The position numbers and the translations under genes are program-made. The notes under the pieces were generated by a model. It saw nothing but the letters and a program-made list of their open reading frames with translations. It did not search any database and had not been told where the DNA came from. From Delphinus delphis (Eukaryota > Chordata > Mammalia > Artiodactyla > Delphinidae), in the NCBI RefSeq assembly GCF_949987515.2, contig NC_082696.1, positions 62,752,447-62,816,446 on the forward strand: a DNA stretch of 64,000 bases. Direction: 5' to 3'. Positions 32,801 through 46,204 of the stretch are shown here, piece after piece. Every line of letters starts with the position of its first letter. Positions within the stretch are counted from its first letter, which is position 1.

Positions 32801-34535
32801 AAACATATATGCTGGAGAATGGAAATAGAGGTGGATTAAAACAGAAAGAACACATAACAAAATAGATGATATTCATTCCAGTCAGATGATATGAAAAGGA
32901 TTTGATGGATTATGTATTTCAAGTCAAAGAGTTGTATAAAGCAATCTAAGTCAGAGTTACAGGGTATGAGTAGATGGAGCCCTGAATAAACTGGATTTCT
33001 TTTGTTGAAACTCATGCAGTAAACTGCAGCTTTAAAGAACCATGAGACTTTAGAAAAATGCATTTTTATCTCATGATAGAGTCAAGCAAGTTTTGTTTTA
33101 TTTTATCATGATCGAACATCCCTTTTTAAGGCGATTTTGTGTACTTTAACTGGAACTTTTATTAAACAGTTAAGTGTGTTTGCCTCTGAGATAAAAGTAT
33201 CTCCCACCCATACTACCATTTTTTAAATAATCGCAAATTTACAAATTACTATATAAATTGTAAAAAAAAATCTAAACAAGATGATTATCTCATAAAAATG
33301 ACAATATTCCTGATATGCCAGATTACAGATATATAAAGTTAGGTTGAGTCATCTTTACCTAGTGATAGAAAAATGGTAGGTAGTATTTTAAAAGAAAAAA
33401 AATGGAGTATCTACCTATTTGATTTAAAGGAAATTATAATTCATGAAGCTTTTTATAGATATTTTCTGATATGGTATTATTTTGAAACAGTTTGTTATTG
33501 CTTTTGGTGTGGGAGGGTATTGTTTTTTCACTTGTATTTGTTTTGCCCACGTGACATTTTCCAGAATAATGATAGGTTTGAATTCTCATCACAGCCATAC
33601 TTTGTTTAAACACTTCTAAGTGTGAAGCACTTCCAGTGCTAAATAATAATGGGGTTGTTTAGTAAACTTAACATTAGTTAGAGCTTTCTGTTTACATTGC
33701 CTAAGTTTTAAGAGTATTCAAATGAAAAAAAATAAAGATAGCCCTACCAGATGTCCTTATTATTCAGAAAGTTATATACTATATGTAATTTGCTGGTAGT
33801 GTGCTTAACAAAAAAAAAAAAAGAAGGGGATTAGGCCATTAGCAGTAGTTTAGCCACTGATCTAAAGAAAGCCATTCTAATTTTGTAGTAAATCTCAGAG
33901 GCTTTACTAAACTGAGAATACTTCATGTAGCACTGATACCATAATTATAATAGAATATTGTCAGAAATTCACCAGATTCAACTGTTTCTTTTTTATATAA
34001 GAAAAAGAGCAATTTAATATATATTTAAATGGTAGAAACACTGACAATTCTACAAAATTTGAAACCAAAGAGGCTTTTTTTAAAAATTGTGGCATACGAA
34101 AGCAGATTATTTTTTTAAATCCGATCACATCTCAAAAGAACCTATTTGCTCTTTAGAAAAACAATGTAGGGCATTTCAAGAAAATATTTGCCATCATGGG
34201 AAATGAAGCAGAAACCAAAGGAAAAAACCCACTTTCTACATATCTTTCCCAGCTGATTTTTCTTTTCACTCTAACCTATTTAATAACATCATGCAAAATG
34301 TAAAAAAATATTTTCTATCAATTATTACTTAGTAGCCATAACTTTCATAAGTCAATTTTACTTTGTTGGGTTTTCTTCAAAACTCTAGCCTTGAAGCATT
34401 GATAACTGATGTTGCCTCTGTGGTTGCAACATATTAAGAGGCCCCTCACCATATTACTTGATATGTAATCCAAGCCTTCCCAAAGACCCCCTTCTGCCAA
34501 CATCTCTAAACTTCTTTTCCACTGTGCCTAGTGGA
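29853..34535. other. repeat-poor AT-rich interval, no gene
   Basis: Only simple sequence is evident: GTGT/GTAT units at 30817-30842, a CA microsatellite at 31638-31665, A runs at 32294-32307 and 33810-33823, and TA-rich DNA at 32430-32458. No exon-like frame, RNA gene or transposon family was recognised. Confidence 0.4.
31638..31665. repeat. (CA)n microsatellite
   Basis: About 13 AC units with one TC interruption. Confidence 0.95.
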
Positions 34536-34539
34536 TCTT

Positions 34540-34650
34540 AGGGAGGAACTAGGAACCTCCATAATTTTACAGATGAGAATCATGGCATCCAGAGAATGAC
34601 TTGAACAATGAAGCATGTTTAATTACTGGAAGAGCCTGAAAGTAGACCTT
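34540..34650 (-). mobile_element. possible MIR fragment
   Basis: 'cataattttacagatgagaa' followed by 'atccagagaatgacttgaac' resembles the reversed MIR core. Short and diverged. Confidence 0.4.
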
Positions 34651-34654
34651 AAGT

Positions 34655-37650
34655 ATTTTGGAGACAAGTCTAGTTCTTTATCAGTGCAAAACCCTGACTC
34701 ATTTAAGTAAGAAAAAAAAGCGATGAAAACAATTACTCTTTTATTGCTGGGCTTAAAATCAAATATTTGGAAGAAAAAACCAAAATAAAATCTTAATTAG
34801 TTATCAGAAAATCTATTTGGATTGAGCTATCAAATTCTAACTGTTTTCTTTTAGAAGGTGATAATTTCTATGAAGTGTTACTTTTTATGATTCATAATCA
34901 ACAGTTCAGTAGAAGCACAGCTTACATTATTAAAGCTCGTGTATGGAACAGTTGCCTACCTATGAATCATGAATCATGTTACTATAGCAGTCAATATTTT
35001 AGTTTACACCAGTACTATTATGAATTTTTTCTGACTTACTATAACTTCTGGAATTTCCATTAAAAAAATTTCTTCCACCTCTGGGGTGGCTCACTCCCCT
35101 TTCCCTCTAAAAATGATCCTTTTATCTGAAAGTACCAATGCATTCCATAGAGTTGCTAAGAATTTGCAATGTGTAGGGAATGTGAACACCTCCTTTGAGG
35201 TGTTTTTTATATACACATTGTTCTTACAGCTTGATAGCCTTTTATTGAGAGCTGTTTACATTACTTTTTCTTACTTTTAACTGCATGGCAAAATATATTT
35301 TTGCAAAACCTGAAAACTAACGGGATGAAATACAATTACAAGTTTACCATGCTAGATAGAGAGGCAGACTATGTAGATGAATGTCATTTAGCATTAAGTG
35401 ACACTAAGTTTCAGTGTACTGTTCACAGAGAGATGGATGACAATTCAGATTGTTATACAGATGCTTAACTCAGTGGTGTGCATTATAATATTGATGATGC
35501 CATCTGATTTGCACAGATCAGTATGCCATACCAATAGAGATATTATGTGTAGAGGGTTGCAAGTCAAAGTTGGTTTCTTTTTCCTATTCTTCGCTACCTG
35601 ACAATCTTGACTTCAAGACTCATTCATTATGGCAAACACATTTCTAGCAGTTTGAACCTTGGAATTTCACTTGAGTAGGAAAGTGCTTGAGTTTGTAGGG
35701 CTAATTTGAATAGCTTAAATCTTTTGGATGTTTAATAATTTTTAAAAATTAGGAAATAGTATTATGGTTTATAACCCAAATTGTACTTGACTATACAACC
35801 AAAGACTTACTAGTAGTAGTCTTTGCATACATTATAGTAGACTCAGCCTACATTGATTGCATCCTCCAGCCTTTCTCCACATGGGTCTTGGAAACACTGT
35901 ACAGCAGTGCATATTCCCAAACAAAGTGGGAAAGAACATCTGCTGAAGGGTTTATGTAATTTTCCAGTCAATTTGTTCTGTCAAGAAGATAAAGCATTTC
36001 ATTCCTTTGAAGAAGCCGGTATCATTGGGTAGAATGGAGGTGGAGCTTAAAAGACTGTACAAATTGATGACAACATCTCTAAATTTAAAATAATTTTTCT
36101 GTCACAGGAGGATGCTAATGCTGCTTTAATCTTTTATTAAATTTCTCCTAATTCTACTCTGAGTATTTCTGATACAGAAGTACATTATTTTTCAAGAACA
36201 TGTATGATTTCCTGACACTTCAAAAACTGCTTGGTAAGGCAGTTTAAAGAGATTAAGTGAGTCTATGCAAAATTGTTACTGTAGACAATGTCTATTTTAT
36301 TGATCAGACAACAAAAAATTTCTACTTTTGAGTCAACTTACAAGTATTTATGTTAGCATAAATGCTTTTCAGAAAGAAAACAATTATTATTAGATATTAC
36401 TAAAACAATTATTATTAGGAAAGTTATTAAATTAGCAGAATGAAAAGATACATGATATTATTTTGATATCTTTAAGTCTTCACAAATAACATGAGAATAT
36501 TTTACAATTATCATAAATAATAGTAAGGAAGAGAAATTATGTTCACTTCCATAATTTTTATCTGTTCTTTTTAACAAGCATGTTACTCTTATAGGGTAGA
36601 GGAGAGGGAAAGATGATAAAGGATGGTTGCTATTGGAATAAGTTTTTCCTCTTATTAGCATAAAGACTTTATGTAGAACATTAAGAGAAGATCAATTTCC
36701 ACCTGGGAAAAAACTTTACTGCAGCCATTCCCCTTGTAGAAATTAACATTTTATTAAGAGACATCTAAAGAAGCATGCTATGTGTTACATTTTTTTAGTC
36801 AGCATAGACCTAGAACTTATGAGACATAGCTTCCTATTTTCTTAAAGTTTTATGTTTATTCTAAGAAGATATAGTTTTCCAATTATCTTGAAAGTTTCAT
36901 GGGTGCCTTTTGGACAGGTGTTAATGCTACTTGATAAGTAATGAAGCTTGAAGTAGCAATAAATATTAGAACTATTAGAAATGTTTAATATTGTGACATT
37001 GGAATACCACAAACCTATTCTAGAAAATGCAACATTTCTGATTTTCAAACATGTCCACAATATTTGTATTAACTTCTCTAAGTTTTCATTATTCCCTTTA
37101 CTTATATAAAACTCAGGGCTTTAGTTATGCATAAAATAATTTCCTGCTTCAAAAAATATGGTTTAGCATTGTCAAGAATAATAGAACAAGTAGTTACTGA
37201 AATTGACTAGAATTGGGAAGAACTCTAATTCCCTGTGTGAGTCTTGCTCTACAATGACAGATATATGCATTAAGAGCTGCCCTTCCTATGACAATTAAAA
37301 TTTCTAGGAAAGGGAGCATATTTATCAGTCCGTGGAGTGTTAATCAGATGAGCTGAGTGGCAGGAAGTTGTGCCCTCTTGAGTGACTGATGCAAGCTGTG
37401 GTGGAACCCCTAATGTCCTTGCCAGTCATCTGGAAAAATATCACCAATCAAAAACTGGTCTTCACTGTGACACGTGCACAATAAAACACGTCAAAGGCAA
37501 GGAACAAAATAGGTATTTTCAGTAAATTAGGGAAGTGAAGTTACGGGGAGAAGAACAAAGCTATTTAATCCCTCCATCAAAATATTCAGGACATAGTATT
37601 ATTCATCACTTTCATGCTCTCGTTCCTCTAATATGTCAAAGCCACTCTCT
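34655..37650. other. repeat-poor interval, no gene
   Basis: A 17-bp direct duplication (aaaacaattattattag) lies at 36377-36393 and 36402-36418. The block at about 37320-37520 is of mixed composition with CpGs and looks single-copy. No coding exon was recognised. Confidence 0.4.
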
Positions 37651-37652
37651 TA

Positions 37653-37770
37653 ATGCAGTGCTTCACAAACTTCAGTTAGTCATATATCAGCTTCATGATT
37701 TATGTCACATTTAAGCATTACATATAGTTGTAAGTCATATTTTTGCTTAAGTAATAAAATAAATTTTATA
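37653..37770 (+). mobile_element. possible hAT-like DNA-transposon fragment
   Basis: 'gcagtgcttcacaaacttca' resembles the terminal motif of hAT elements such as MER-type repeats. No right end was found. Confidence 0.3.
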
Positions 37771-38130
37771 TCATTATTATAGATGAAATTTCAGTATCAC
37801 TTTACATTATAGCAAAGCAAATAGTTTACTTTTTTCTAATATATTTATACATCATGAATTTCAAAATAGACATGTTCAACATGTAGATTCTGAAGTAAAC
37901 TCACAGGCCATAACGTGGAAGTCATTACCCTTAGGCTCCATAATAAGGCAGGAAGCCTTTTTTTTTTTTGGCAGTCAGTATCAAAACACGTTTCCTCAAA
38001 TCCATTAACCTTATAATCTTAGGCTAGTTAAACCTACACTTATTTACAGGTACAAGAATTCCACATGATAATGACAATCATTAAAGGGAAGCATTACCCA
38101 ACTCTTTATTTAAATTGGATGTTCCCTACA
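37771..38130. other. unassigned AT-rich sequence
   Basis: No gene or repeat family was recognised. Confidence 0.3.
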
Positions 38131-38196
38131 TCACACACACACACATACACACAGAACCACACTTATGTGCACACACATATACACACATACATACTT
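38131..38196. repeat. (CA)n-rich microsatellite, imperfect
   Basis: Two CA-rich blocks separated by a short unique segment (gaaccacacttatgtg), ending in ACAT units. A 92-codon frame across it is low-complexity and not a gene. Confidence 0.92.
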
Positions 38197-38199
38197 GAA

Positions 38200-38708
38200 C
38201 ACAAATGGCACAAATATGATCCAGACACCCAAGACGACTCTGTAGCCACTCCCAGTCCTCAACCACTTGCCGTGACTCATTTGTGGCACCACATCTTGTC
38301 TTACTTTGAAGCTCTCCACCTAAATTTTCCCATCTACAGTTAGAACTGTTCCTAGCTAAATTCCTGGCTCAATCTCAGATCTTTATTCAATTTCTTTCTT
38401 GCTTTATTATCATAGAAAACCCTTTGCTAAAATAGTCTTGTTTCAGTGTTGCTTCTAGAATATACAGTTTCAGTAGAGTCCATTGTATGATACCTGTGCT
38501 ATATTTCCCTCACATTCTGTAAGCAAGATCAGAGTTCTGGAGAATGGGGAAGGGAAGGAAAAAGGGAAGAAATTGGGAAAAGCATTTAAATATAGGCCAT
38601 AGAAGAGTAACATGAATGTCTCTGCTTTAATAACATTTCTAATAATGTTTAGCATTACAAAGTAGTTCATTTCATGAAGCATAAAGAAAGAATTAGAAAT
38701 AAGTAAGC
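38200..38708. other. unassigned sequence
   Basis: No gene or repeat family was recognised. Confidence 0.3.
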
Positions 38709-38711
38709 ATC

Positions 38712-38925
38712 CTAATAATCATTGCTAACATTTATTGAATTCTATGCTACTCATAATTAACAATTTTAAAAATTAATTTCCACAAGAACTCCATGAATTT
38801 GGTTCTATAATTATATCCATTTTACAGAAGAAGGTAAAGCACAGAAAAGTAACATATTCATGGTCGTATCAATAGTAAATAATCAAATTTAGAGAGAGAG
38901 TCTGTTATCAGAGCCTGAAATTTTT
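38712..38925 (-). mobile_element. MIR SINE fragment
   Basis: Reversed MIR: 'attgctaacatttattgaat', then 'ccattttacagaagaaggta', then 'gtcgtatcaatagtaaataa'. Confidence 0.75.
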
Positions 38926-39162
38926 AGTTTTCTACATTCTATAATCAATTAGCAAGAAATAAACATATCTATTTTCATCCTCTATCTAAAATAAAAGTAT
39001 ATCTACATTAAGATCTCAAAGAATTCAAATCATACTAAAATACTATATGTTACATAAATTATTTTGCAAACTATTTTTAATTTAATCATTTATCATAAAC
39101 ATTTTTACAAGAAATTAAATGTTTGTTTTATGGACTAAATAACATTCTGTAAGGATTTATAG

Positions 39163-39704
39163 CGGAGTTCCCCAGATTTTCTCAGTTTATGGGGCTATTA
39201 GTGTCTCAATATTTGTTTTTCACAGCACTTCGAGGAAAAATGGTTTTATTTATTAAGAAGAGGAACAAACAGCTTAATCAGTGTCTGTAGCCTAATAGCC
39301 TAATGCGATTTTGAAAAAGAATGCACATAAAATAGAGGAAAAATATTTCACTCCTAAGTAACCATAACTACTTATAAATGGGATGTCTGTACCTGCTGGG
39401 CACTGCCTACTCCTCAAACCTTGGAAATAGGTTGGATATCACAACATCATTTCTTTTTTCACATTAATTTTCACAGAGTACTTTCTTTTCTCCCTGGGAC
39501 TGCCAAAAAAAACAGCTTTGTGAAGATATGTCATCACTGAAAGAATTGTAATCCATTCTAATGTTGAAACTATGAACTACATGAAACTAATGAAGCATAC
39601 AATATCTGATAGCTGTCACATATTGTGCTTCTCCCTAACGTTTAAAATGTCCCTTGGACCCCTTTGGGGTTCACTACAGCACCCTGAGATGTACAGTTTG
39701 GAAA
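39163..39704 (+). mobile_element. possible hAT-type DNA transposon (~540 bp)
   Basis: The left end 'gcggagttccccagattttc' and right end 'gatgtacagtttggaaacca' are roughly inverted and of hAT character. The right part 'ttggacccctttggggttca' also fits such elements. The family is uncertain and the TSDs are not clear. Confidence 0.4.
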
Positions 39705-40384
39705 CCACAGGCTTATGTTGAAATAACCATCACTGATACGCTCATGATTTTTATTTTGTAACTTACACAAGGCTCAGGAGATAGTTCATCCTTGTTCTGT
39801 GTAACCTCAACTGAGGAGGCTCAACTGAAACTGTTGGGTCTACTTGAAGATGACTTACTCTCTTGGCTAGGAAGTTGGTTCTGGCTTTAACTTAGAGATT
39901 GGGAGGTTTGCTTAGGCGGAGACTGCAGTAGTCTGCCACATGCGCAATTCCATGTGACTGCATGATGGCTATATTCCAAAAGACAGGAAGTGAAAGCTCC
40001 TTAAAGAGTAGCCCAGAACTGGCACATTATTTCCATCATATTCTGTTGGTCACAGAAGATACACGTGAAGTCTAGAATCAATGAAATGAAGAATTACACT
40101 GCACTTCTCAGGAGGGAGAGACAAATTTTTGGCCATCTTTAATCCACTATAGTTGGTATGAAATGTATCAAGCATATGATCCTGGCAATACTTTAGGGAG
40201 GAATGTAAAGCTTACTTAACTTAATATGCAGAGGATTGTATGTAAAACTCCATTTTAGTAGTAAGATCCTGAAAATACTATAGAGTATTTGAGAGTTGGT
40301 GTTTAATTCCAGGTTTTCTGAAAGAGTTTGTGTTCATCAATGTAAATGTTTAACCCATTATCTGTTTTTAAACAATTAGATTAC
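39705..40384. other. unassigned sequence
   Basis: No gene or repeat family was recognised. Confidence 0.3.
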
Positions 40385-40860
40385 CACTTGTACTGGTAAG
40401 GATTCTCCAGAGAAACAGAAGCAATAGGCTATATATGTATAAACATGGAAAATAAATGAAGAGATTATTTATAAGGAATTGGCTCATACAATTATAGAGG
40501 CTAAGCCCCAAGATCTGCAGTAGGCAAGTTGGAGGAGACCCAGGAGAACTGATGGTGTAATTCCTGTCTGAGTCTGAGTCTGAGTCCAAAGGCAGGGGAG
40601 CATTGATGTCCCAGCTCAAAGATAGGCAGAGAGAGTGAATTCTCCTTTACTCAGCCTTGTGTTCTGTGCAGATCTTCAACTAACTAGATGAAGCCCACCC
40701 TCAACAGGGAGAGCAATATGCTTTACTCAAGTCCACTGATTTAAATTTATTAACTTCATGCAGAAACACTCTATGGACACACCCTAAATAATGTTTAACC
40801 AAATATCTGGGCACCCCATTGTATAGTCAAGTTGACATAAAATTAACCTTCATACCCATA
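40385..40860 (+). mobile_element. ancient interspersed repeat, near full length, family unassigned
   Basis: A familiar mammalian repeat in correct order: 'ctccagagaaacagaagcaa', then 'tataaggaattggctcatac', then 'aagatctgcagtaggcaagt', then 'gatgtcccagctcaaagata', then 'cagaaacactctatggacac', then 'gtatagtcaagttgacataa'. It contains a (GAGTCT)3 run at 40565-40586. I do not recall its library name, but the match is good. Confidence 0.6.
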
Positions 40861-43390
40861 TTTTTTATAATTGAAGATTGCAATGGATATCCTAGTGTAG
40901 GAGTATTTGTTCTTAGTCTTATTGTTTCTTAGGCTTAATTCCAGGAGAGAAATTGTTCTGTCCTAGGATCTAAAAACTTAAATGTTTTCTAGGCTTTGTT
41001 ATGTTATCTGTAGCAGTGTGAGTGCCAGTTCCTTCACATAATCACTAACACCTGGATGTTTCCCTTTCACTTTTTAATCTTCATTCCCCCTGTCCAGTGA
41101 AATACAGGTATTAATACTTGGGATGAATAACTTGAGATTTTCAAGGAAAAAAAATATGATTTACGGAAAGAAACATAAGCCAATATGTTACAGTGAGAAG
41201 TATATACCTCTGTTTTTTCGTTGTAACAAGAACCATAAATACTATCACTTTCCAGTGGCTGAGTTTTCCTCTTTGTGGTCTGGTTGACCTGTTTCTCTGC
41301 CCAAGTTTTGCTGTTGTTCTCCTGTCAGTCTTTGACAAAGTTCTTTGCTCCACAGTTTTAACCCTGTGTTAGTGGCTATTTAGTATCAGTGATGCTGCTA
41401 ATACATTTGTAATGGATTTAAGAGTTAAGTTTAAGTGAAACTTTTAACATCTTAATTTAATAAAGCTCCTCTTCCTTCATTTATGCTTTGTGAAGATCTT
41501 TCTGTCCTATTTTGTTTTGTTTCATTTTGTTTTTGCAAATAGCATCTCTCTTCTAATGAAAGGCTCTTAAGGGAATCTTTGCCCTGAATTGGAATCAACA
41601 TTATCTCCTATATGTCAGTGACAGACAGGGGTGCATTGTCTGCTCCCTTTGTTGGGGAAAGCAATTTCTCATCTCATTTCCAAGAAAGTTGACCCTCGAT
41701 TGGGAAGTGACTTGGTACTTCCGGTATCACATCATTAAACATCTTCCTGGCAGCAAAAGTTTATGAATAATTGCATCTATCTAGTACAAACTAAATTTTA
41801 TCCAGACTTCACTTATCCTAAATGGCATGATTAAACTTGATATATACAAATTAACAAACATAATAGCCAAATCCATATAGGTACTTCAGGTTTTATCTCA
41901 GTTTTCAAGTACTAATATCTAGCTTCATTCTCTTTGACTTAAAATTTGCTCTATGACCTGTGACTTTTTAAAAAAGCGGTTACCTGAATTAACACTGTCC
42001 ATTGAAACCATGCCTTTGCTCTTTTATTTTACTAAGATACCATGTAATCATGGCTGCATTTTGCATAGTACAAAAAAGCAATTAAATATTATCTTTACAA
42101 ATTCAAATGCCAAAAGATTAAATTATAAAACAGGAAGGATGGTATTACTTATTGTTCTCAACTCCACCCACATTTTGAGCTTCTTTTAATGATTGCCTAA
42201 CATAATTGCCACCAGATTCATATTTTATTTTTTGCCCTTCTGAAGTTAAGTGAGGCTACTGTAATTGACTTCTGCATACCTGGGAAAGATGCTTGTCCTC
42301 AAGATATCACTTTTTTTTTTTCTATTTTTAGTCAGCAATTTTTCTACCAGAAATCTTTTAAAAGAATAAGCAAATAGACAGACTTGTCAAATTATTTCTT
42401 AGAAATAATTATTTCTTATTATTTCCTCTTTTCTCCATCCAAAGAGGATGGAGACCTAAACGAGGTGTCATTTTCAAGTATGTATTCCAAAGTCTTTATC
42501 AACTAATTCTCCACTTATTCCCAGATTCAATTAATGGAAGGAATACAAGCTAATATTTAAATTCCAGGTTCTATAGACAGAATCTCTCTGGTTCATTCTA
42601 ATATAATCACATTGTGTGAAAAGCAATTGCCTATTATTGTATTTTTATTTATGTGAAAATTAATTAAGCAACTTATGCAAATAAAAAGGAACATAAATAT
42701 AAAACGTATTTAAATGAATTTAATTAATTCTCATATGTAAGTAATTTTAGTTCTAGGAATTAACAAATAATACTCCTAACAATGCCTGTATGTATCTGAT
42801 CACTAAAAAAGGAGATCTTTATACTCAATTTGTCCTTTTCTGTTTGGCTTATTAACCATATCAAGTTAACTTTAACTGCTGTTTCCAGAAGGTCACTTGT
42901 CACTTTGTAATCAAATATCCTATTAATTCACTACCAATGCAACATGGATCTATCTCCCAGGAAATGTGACTAAGTTCCAAGTGCTTTTTCTGGAATTAAA
43001 ATATGCTATATTGTAAAACCTACCTCAAGAAAAATGAAAAAATTAATTAGTATTAAGAAATTTAGCTGTGAGAGAAAAAACGTTAATATACAAATAATTA
43101 TTGTAATTATTTAAAACTAATAAAGTGGCATTTTCTGTTATTGAAAGTGAGTAGCAAATAAATAAATATAATAAATAAAATTTAAAACAAATACTATTTA
43201 AATGAGTTAAAACAGTACTAATTTTTAAATTTGTCAACCAAATGTAGGTATTTTATTACTCTTTTGTACTAGGGACTAAACTCTATTGATTTGTTTATTA
43301 TTAATGCTGGTGTCTATAAATAAGAGTATGAAGTGATTTGTCAAAAATTATAAGTTCTAAAAAGACAGTGTGGCATCCATATACCAGGAC
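40861..43390. other. no gene; AT-rich
   Basis: No exon or named repeat was recognised. Low-complexity A/T runs occur at 42310-42325 and at 43155-43195 (AAAT units). Confidence 0.35.
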
Positions 43391-43394
43391 ATAT

Positions 43395-43650
43395 GCTAAA
43401 GTGGTTAAAAGGGAGTTAGCATTACATAGTAAAAATTACAAAAACATTAGAGAAGAGACTCTAACTTCAAATCCCTTTTTACCCCTAACCAGCTCTTGAT
43501 CATTATCATTCATGTAACGTTGCTGAAAGTCAGTTTCTTCAATAGCAAAATGGATATAATAATTGTTATCTTGAAGGATTGATAGAAGGATAAAATATAG
43601 AATGCATATAAAGTGCTTAGCACCATGTTTGACTCATGTCTGGGAGTCAA
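43395..43650 (+). mobile_element. MIR SINE, diverged
   Basis: Head-like 'ctaaagtggttaaaagggag', then 'ctctaacttcaaatcccttt', then 'gtcagtttcttcaatagcaa', then 'aatggatataataattgtta', then 'gcatataaagtgcttagcac'. It is followed by (AAT)n at 43660-43690. Confidence 0.75.
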
Positions 43651-43689
43651 TTCAGGATAATAATAATAATAGTAATTATTAGTAGTAAT

Positions 43690-44540
43690 GATGAAAAAGA
43701 ATACATATAATAGAGAAATATAGGTTGAGATGGCAGATAGTTAACTGAGCCTGGGGTCTGCTCCTATTCAAATACATATAAAAATATACAAAAAGTAAGA
43801 GTCTCAATGAAACAGGAATAAAGGATGAGAGATAACCATATTACTAGAAGCAATGAGGAACTTTATGCAATAGAGAAAAAGTGAACTAATAAAGTCATGG
43901 CTAACATAAAGTTTGTAAAACAATGTCACCAAAAAAAAAAAAAAAAAAAGAAAGTGGAAAGTGGAAAATCAAGGTCAAACTTACTTCTACTTTCAGATCC
44001 AGTATTGAGCTGTATAAGATATACCAACCAGTGTGTTCAAACACCCTTCCATCACAGACATGTTTTCCAAGGTAACCACGGTTGTGATCCTTCTCTCACT
44101 TCTCTTCCCAGTGACAACTTTGCTATATCAATGTAAAGAATATGTAGATTGCCTATTTAATTCCTTCTTTGAAAGAGAGGAGTAAAGCTATTCAACAGCC
44201 AAGTTTAGAAGCAAAAGCTATTAATATTCTTGGTATTGTTGCTCTTATAATTTTCCTAAGAAGTGATGTGGGAAATAATCTCACAGATGGTCTGGGCAGA
44301 GATACTTTCTATGATTAACTTTGCTTGAATCATGTGCTTGTTCTTTGCCCAGTCATTGAGCAACACTGAGGAAGTATTCTGATTTTGTAGGCTGGCTGAT
44401 AATTAGGATTTTTGAAGATAACATCAACTCCAACTAAATCTGTTTGCCAAAATCTTTATCGTAAATAGAGGTTCTTTTGCCAGAAGTAACTAAAAGTGCT
44501 GAGCAGGTAAAAAGAAGATTTCAGTACAAGAATTAAATAA
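43690..44540. other. no gene; A-run at 43930-43949
   Basis: A 20-nt A run is the only clear feature. It has no recognisable SINE in front of it. Confidence 0.35.
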
Positions 44541-44544
44541 ATGT

Positions 44545-45330
44545 CCACTGTGTTTAGCAATGTGGAGGTTATTGGTGACCTTGGAGTTAATAGATTTGAG
44601 GAAATGAAAGCACAAGGGACAGTAGGGAAATAAAGACAGGTTGAATAAGAGGTAAAGAGACCAGGTAGTAGCTATGAGAAAAGAGGGATGAGCAGTTTTT
44701 CTAATGAAAAAAGGCTTAAGCTAGTTTAAAAGTTAATGGAAAGGATCTATTTGAGAGCAAGTGGCTGAAGGGTAAGAGCCAGAGGAGAGATTGGTCCTCA
44801 GTAGGGGAAGAGAGAGTTCCTCTATTTCAGTAGGAAAGAACAGGATGGGTGCCAATGTGGGTAAGTTTGCATGTTGATAGATCTGATGGCTACTGTTGTC
44901 ATTGAGAAGTATAAGGCAAGATGAAGGGAAATGCAGTGGGTTGTTCAGATGCTTGAGGGAATTGGAGCTGGTTTGAAATGGTTATGATTGATGGTAAATA
45001 TATGAATTATGCAGAAAATCATAACAATTGCTAGGGATGAGCTGAGGTTGATCATTGAGACTTTAAAGGGTTACAGTGTATGCATCCTTGTTGTGTGACT
45101 TTCTTCAGTAGGGTCGACTTCCCTTGATACAAGCAAAAATAAATACTGAAACAAAAGAATTGCATTCACCTAGGGTTAGACTTGCTGTTGAGGCAACAAA
45201 AGGAGAGGGTCAGTGAAGTCTGTGTGTTGTGAGAATGTTGGAATAATAAAAGTAGGATGTTAAGGTGGAGGAGAAAGGATCAGTAGCTAGGGATGCAAGG
45301 GGAGTGTGCATATCTTTTATTATTAATGGG
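44545..45330. mobile_element. possible ancient LINE-type repeat
   Basis: The purine-rich text ('aatgtggaggttattggtga' followed by 'ccttggagttaatagatt', then 'gagagattggtcctcagtag', then 'gatgctt gagggaattggag') resembles an eroded ancient repeat seen often in mammals. The family and exact limits are unclear. Confidence 0.3.
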
Positions 45331-45599
45331 AGAAAACAAGGTGGAGAGATCCTAGTCCAATCTGGCATAAGACCAGAAATGAAATAATGAAATAAGTAAG
45401 TATAAAATCAAATTGAAAATAAAATGAGATGCACTGATTATTTCAGTTAAGGCTATTTTAGTTATGATAATAAGGAGATAAATTGGATAAAAAAAACTAG
45501 AAGAAATTGAAAAAGGAAAAGTTGAAATGTTCATGAAGTGTATTCAAAAATAGTTTAATTTTTGCATATATTCAGATTAAATCAATGAAATGCTGTTTT

Positions 45600-46035
45600 A
45601 TGACCCATAAGCTGGTAAAAGAATGAAATATAATATCCAGTGTTGGCAAATGAGGTCTTTAAACGAGCCCTTTCATATATTTGAAGTGGGAATAAATGGC
45701 TACATTTCAAGAGAACAATTTGCAATATGTATAAGAACTTAGATATGATCAGACCTTGACCAAAATACTGAATATCTAAAAATATGTGTTGAAGGATTTT
45801 GCAAGACTATATTAATAAAGATACCAATAAAATTTTACTTATAAAACCCAAACATTGCCACATGTTATAGAAGGTTATTTTATAAAATAGGAAAACATTG
45901 AAAATAAATTATCACAAATTGAATAGAAAAGAAGGTAATAGTTGTCACTGTCTTATAAGATTGTAAGTACTTCATTTTTCCTTCTGTATTTCAGTATTCT
46001 TTAATTTTTTATATTTTGATATAGTATTTTCATAA
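45600..46035 (+). mobile_element. old L1M ORF2 3'/3'-UTR fragment
   Basis: Ordered similarity to L1: 'tccagtgttggcaaatgagg', then 'gagaacaatttgcaatatgt', then 'agcacattg'-like erosion, then 'ggttattttataaaatagga', then 'ggtaatagttgtcactgtct'. Strong divergence and indels. Confidence 0.55.
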
Positions 46036-46204
46036 AGAGAAAGAATTGAAAGTGTCCTAGAATCATAAGAGAGGGTAGTTAATATTTAATTTTAATATAT
46101 AGAGTAAAAGGACATTTGTTATAGCATGTATATTAAGATATGGGGGGAAAAGCATATTTTAAATGCCACAGAACAAAAAAATTCTGCTATATGCTGTTTA
46201 AGAA

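Noticed and set aside
35185..35208. Hairpin aacacctc-cttt-gaggtgtt followed by Ts, like a bacterial intrinsic terminator
   Set aside because: This is mammalian nuclear DNA; the resemblance has no known role here and no gene precedes it.
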